64,000 nucleotides of DNA, from positions 248,001-312,000 of the forward strand of contig VZSF01009047.1 in the NCBI GenBank assembly GCA_013398295.1. Reading direction: 5' to 3'. This DNA is from Chionis minor (taxonomy: Eukaryota; Chordata; Aves; Charadriiformes; Chionididae). Position numbers and translations under genes: made by a program. Positions within the stretch are counted from its first letter, which is position 1. The number at the start of each line of letters is the position of its first letter. The notes under the pieces are model-generated. The model saw only the letters and a program-made list of their open reading frames with translations, was not told where the DNA came from and ran no database searches. This document shows positions 63,301 through 64,000 of this stretch, piece by piece.

Positions 63301-64000
63301 TAAGAGTCCCACATGTGAATTTGCATTGGTAAGCCCAGTGAATGTTGTGTGCTTAAATTTGAGTAGGTAAATATGTAAAAGCTTTTACTGGTGTCTGGAC
63401 CAATGACTGACTTGGACAGGTCGATCGTGTCACGGGCACTGCTCAGGGCCATGGGGTAGGAACGCCTGGAAGGGGAGCTCTGCCAACACCCGCCTTTCTC
63501 AGGGCCACTCAGAGCTCCCAAAGGACTATGTTGGATTCTAATTGCCCAGGGCAAGATGCAAACATTTAAAGAATCAGAGCTTACATTCAAGAAAGGCACA
63601 TGAGCAGCATAGACCTGCCTAGGTCCACTGATGTACAGGAGATGAGGATCTGTCCCACAATTTTGTATTTTCATACTGATGTCTCTGTGTGTCTAATCCT
63701 TTTGTTTATATTTTATCTGGCTCATAGCAGCATAAAGAAACCAATATTGTGTTATTTTTTCATGTAAATAATGTCATTTTAGTCTTTATACACAGACTAA
63801 CTTGAACATTACCTTTTTTAGGTATAGAAAATAATAGCACTCCAGAGCCTCTTTTCATCTTAAACCAGCAGATTAAGCGTAAGTATGCAGTACAACATTT
63901 CTATACTCCCCTCTGCTTCCAAAAAACATTGTGTTTGACCATTTTATTTCTATTTCTTATACTGTGTTAGAAATCTTTTTTTATAAAAATCCCATCTCTA
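60316..64000. other. Unique noncoding DNA
   Basis: No gene or clear transposon. An open frame at 63300-63674 (-, 124 codons) overlaps a GC-richer patch (63410-63560) with a few CpGs, but its peptide is not recognised. The window ends in AT-rich DNA. Confidence 0.55.

Noticed and set aside
63300..63674. 124-codon minus-strand open frame
   Set aside because: No domain or motif is recognised, and the peptide shows no compositional sign of selection. It is probably chance.
1..64000. CRISPR arrays, operons, prokaryotic signals or a multi-gene defence system
   Set aside because: No spaced direct repeats, ribosome-binding sites or clustered long open frames exist. The repeats and composition are vertebrate.

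Overview
The window looks like a repeat-poor, AT-rich, gene-poor stretch of bird nuclear DNA. The main pointer is a set of CR1 LINE 3' ends with the avian-type terminal octamer repeat (ATTCTATG-like), one of them with a grown (GAATA)n tail. Several LTRs also resemble avian endogenous retroviruses, including one starting TGTGGTGGTTTGACC, a type I associate from memory with non-galliform birds (probably Neoaves). No Alu, L1 or other mammalian repeats are evident. The species cannot be named from this window.

I find no protein-coding gene, tRNA or rRNA that I can support. All long open frames are short (133 codons or fewer), lie mostly in unique AT-rich DNA or in CR1 remnants, and match no gene family I recognise. 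The window is best read as intergenic desert or the interior of a very large intron.

Layout: 1-3.8 kb unique; 3.8-10.2 kb unique DNA with three CR1 fragments, an LTR with a primer-binding-site-like sequence (7272-7752) and a microsatellite; 10.2-15.4 kb unique DNA, two CR1 tails and a ~980 bp antisense CR1 (14396-15375); 15.4-26.2 kb unique, very AT-rich; 26.2-30.9 kb an LTR cluster (26194-26658, about 27431-27600, 30202-30889) with a small acidic open frame between (28138-28299, minus); 33.2-37.3 kb a ~1.9 kb direct duplication of LTR-bearing DNA whose two copies abut at a single N (35356), probably an assembly artefact; 37.3-52 kb nearly repeat-free DNA whose best candidate conserved regulatory block is 41081-41990; 52.0-52.84 kb GC-richer DNA plus a CR1; 52.84-59.5 kb unique; 59.6-60.3 kb a CpG-richer, purine-tract and (GT)n segment that may be an old LTR; 60.3-64 kb unique.

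Nothing here forms an operon-like or multi-gene system. The most useful items for a follow-up reader are the duplication at the gap, the palindrome/homeodomain-site-rich block near 41.5 kb, the 14-bp perfect hairpin near 29.5 kb and three weak exon-like candidates.
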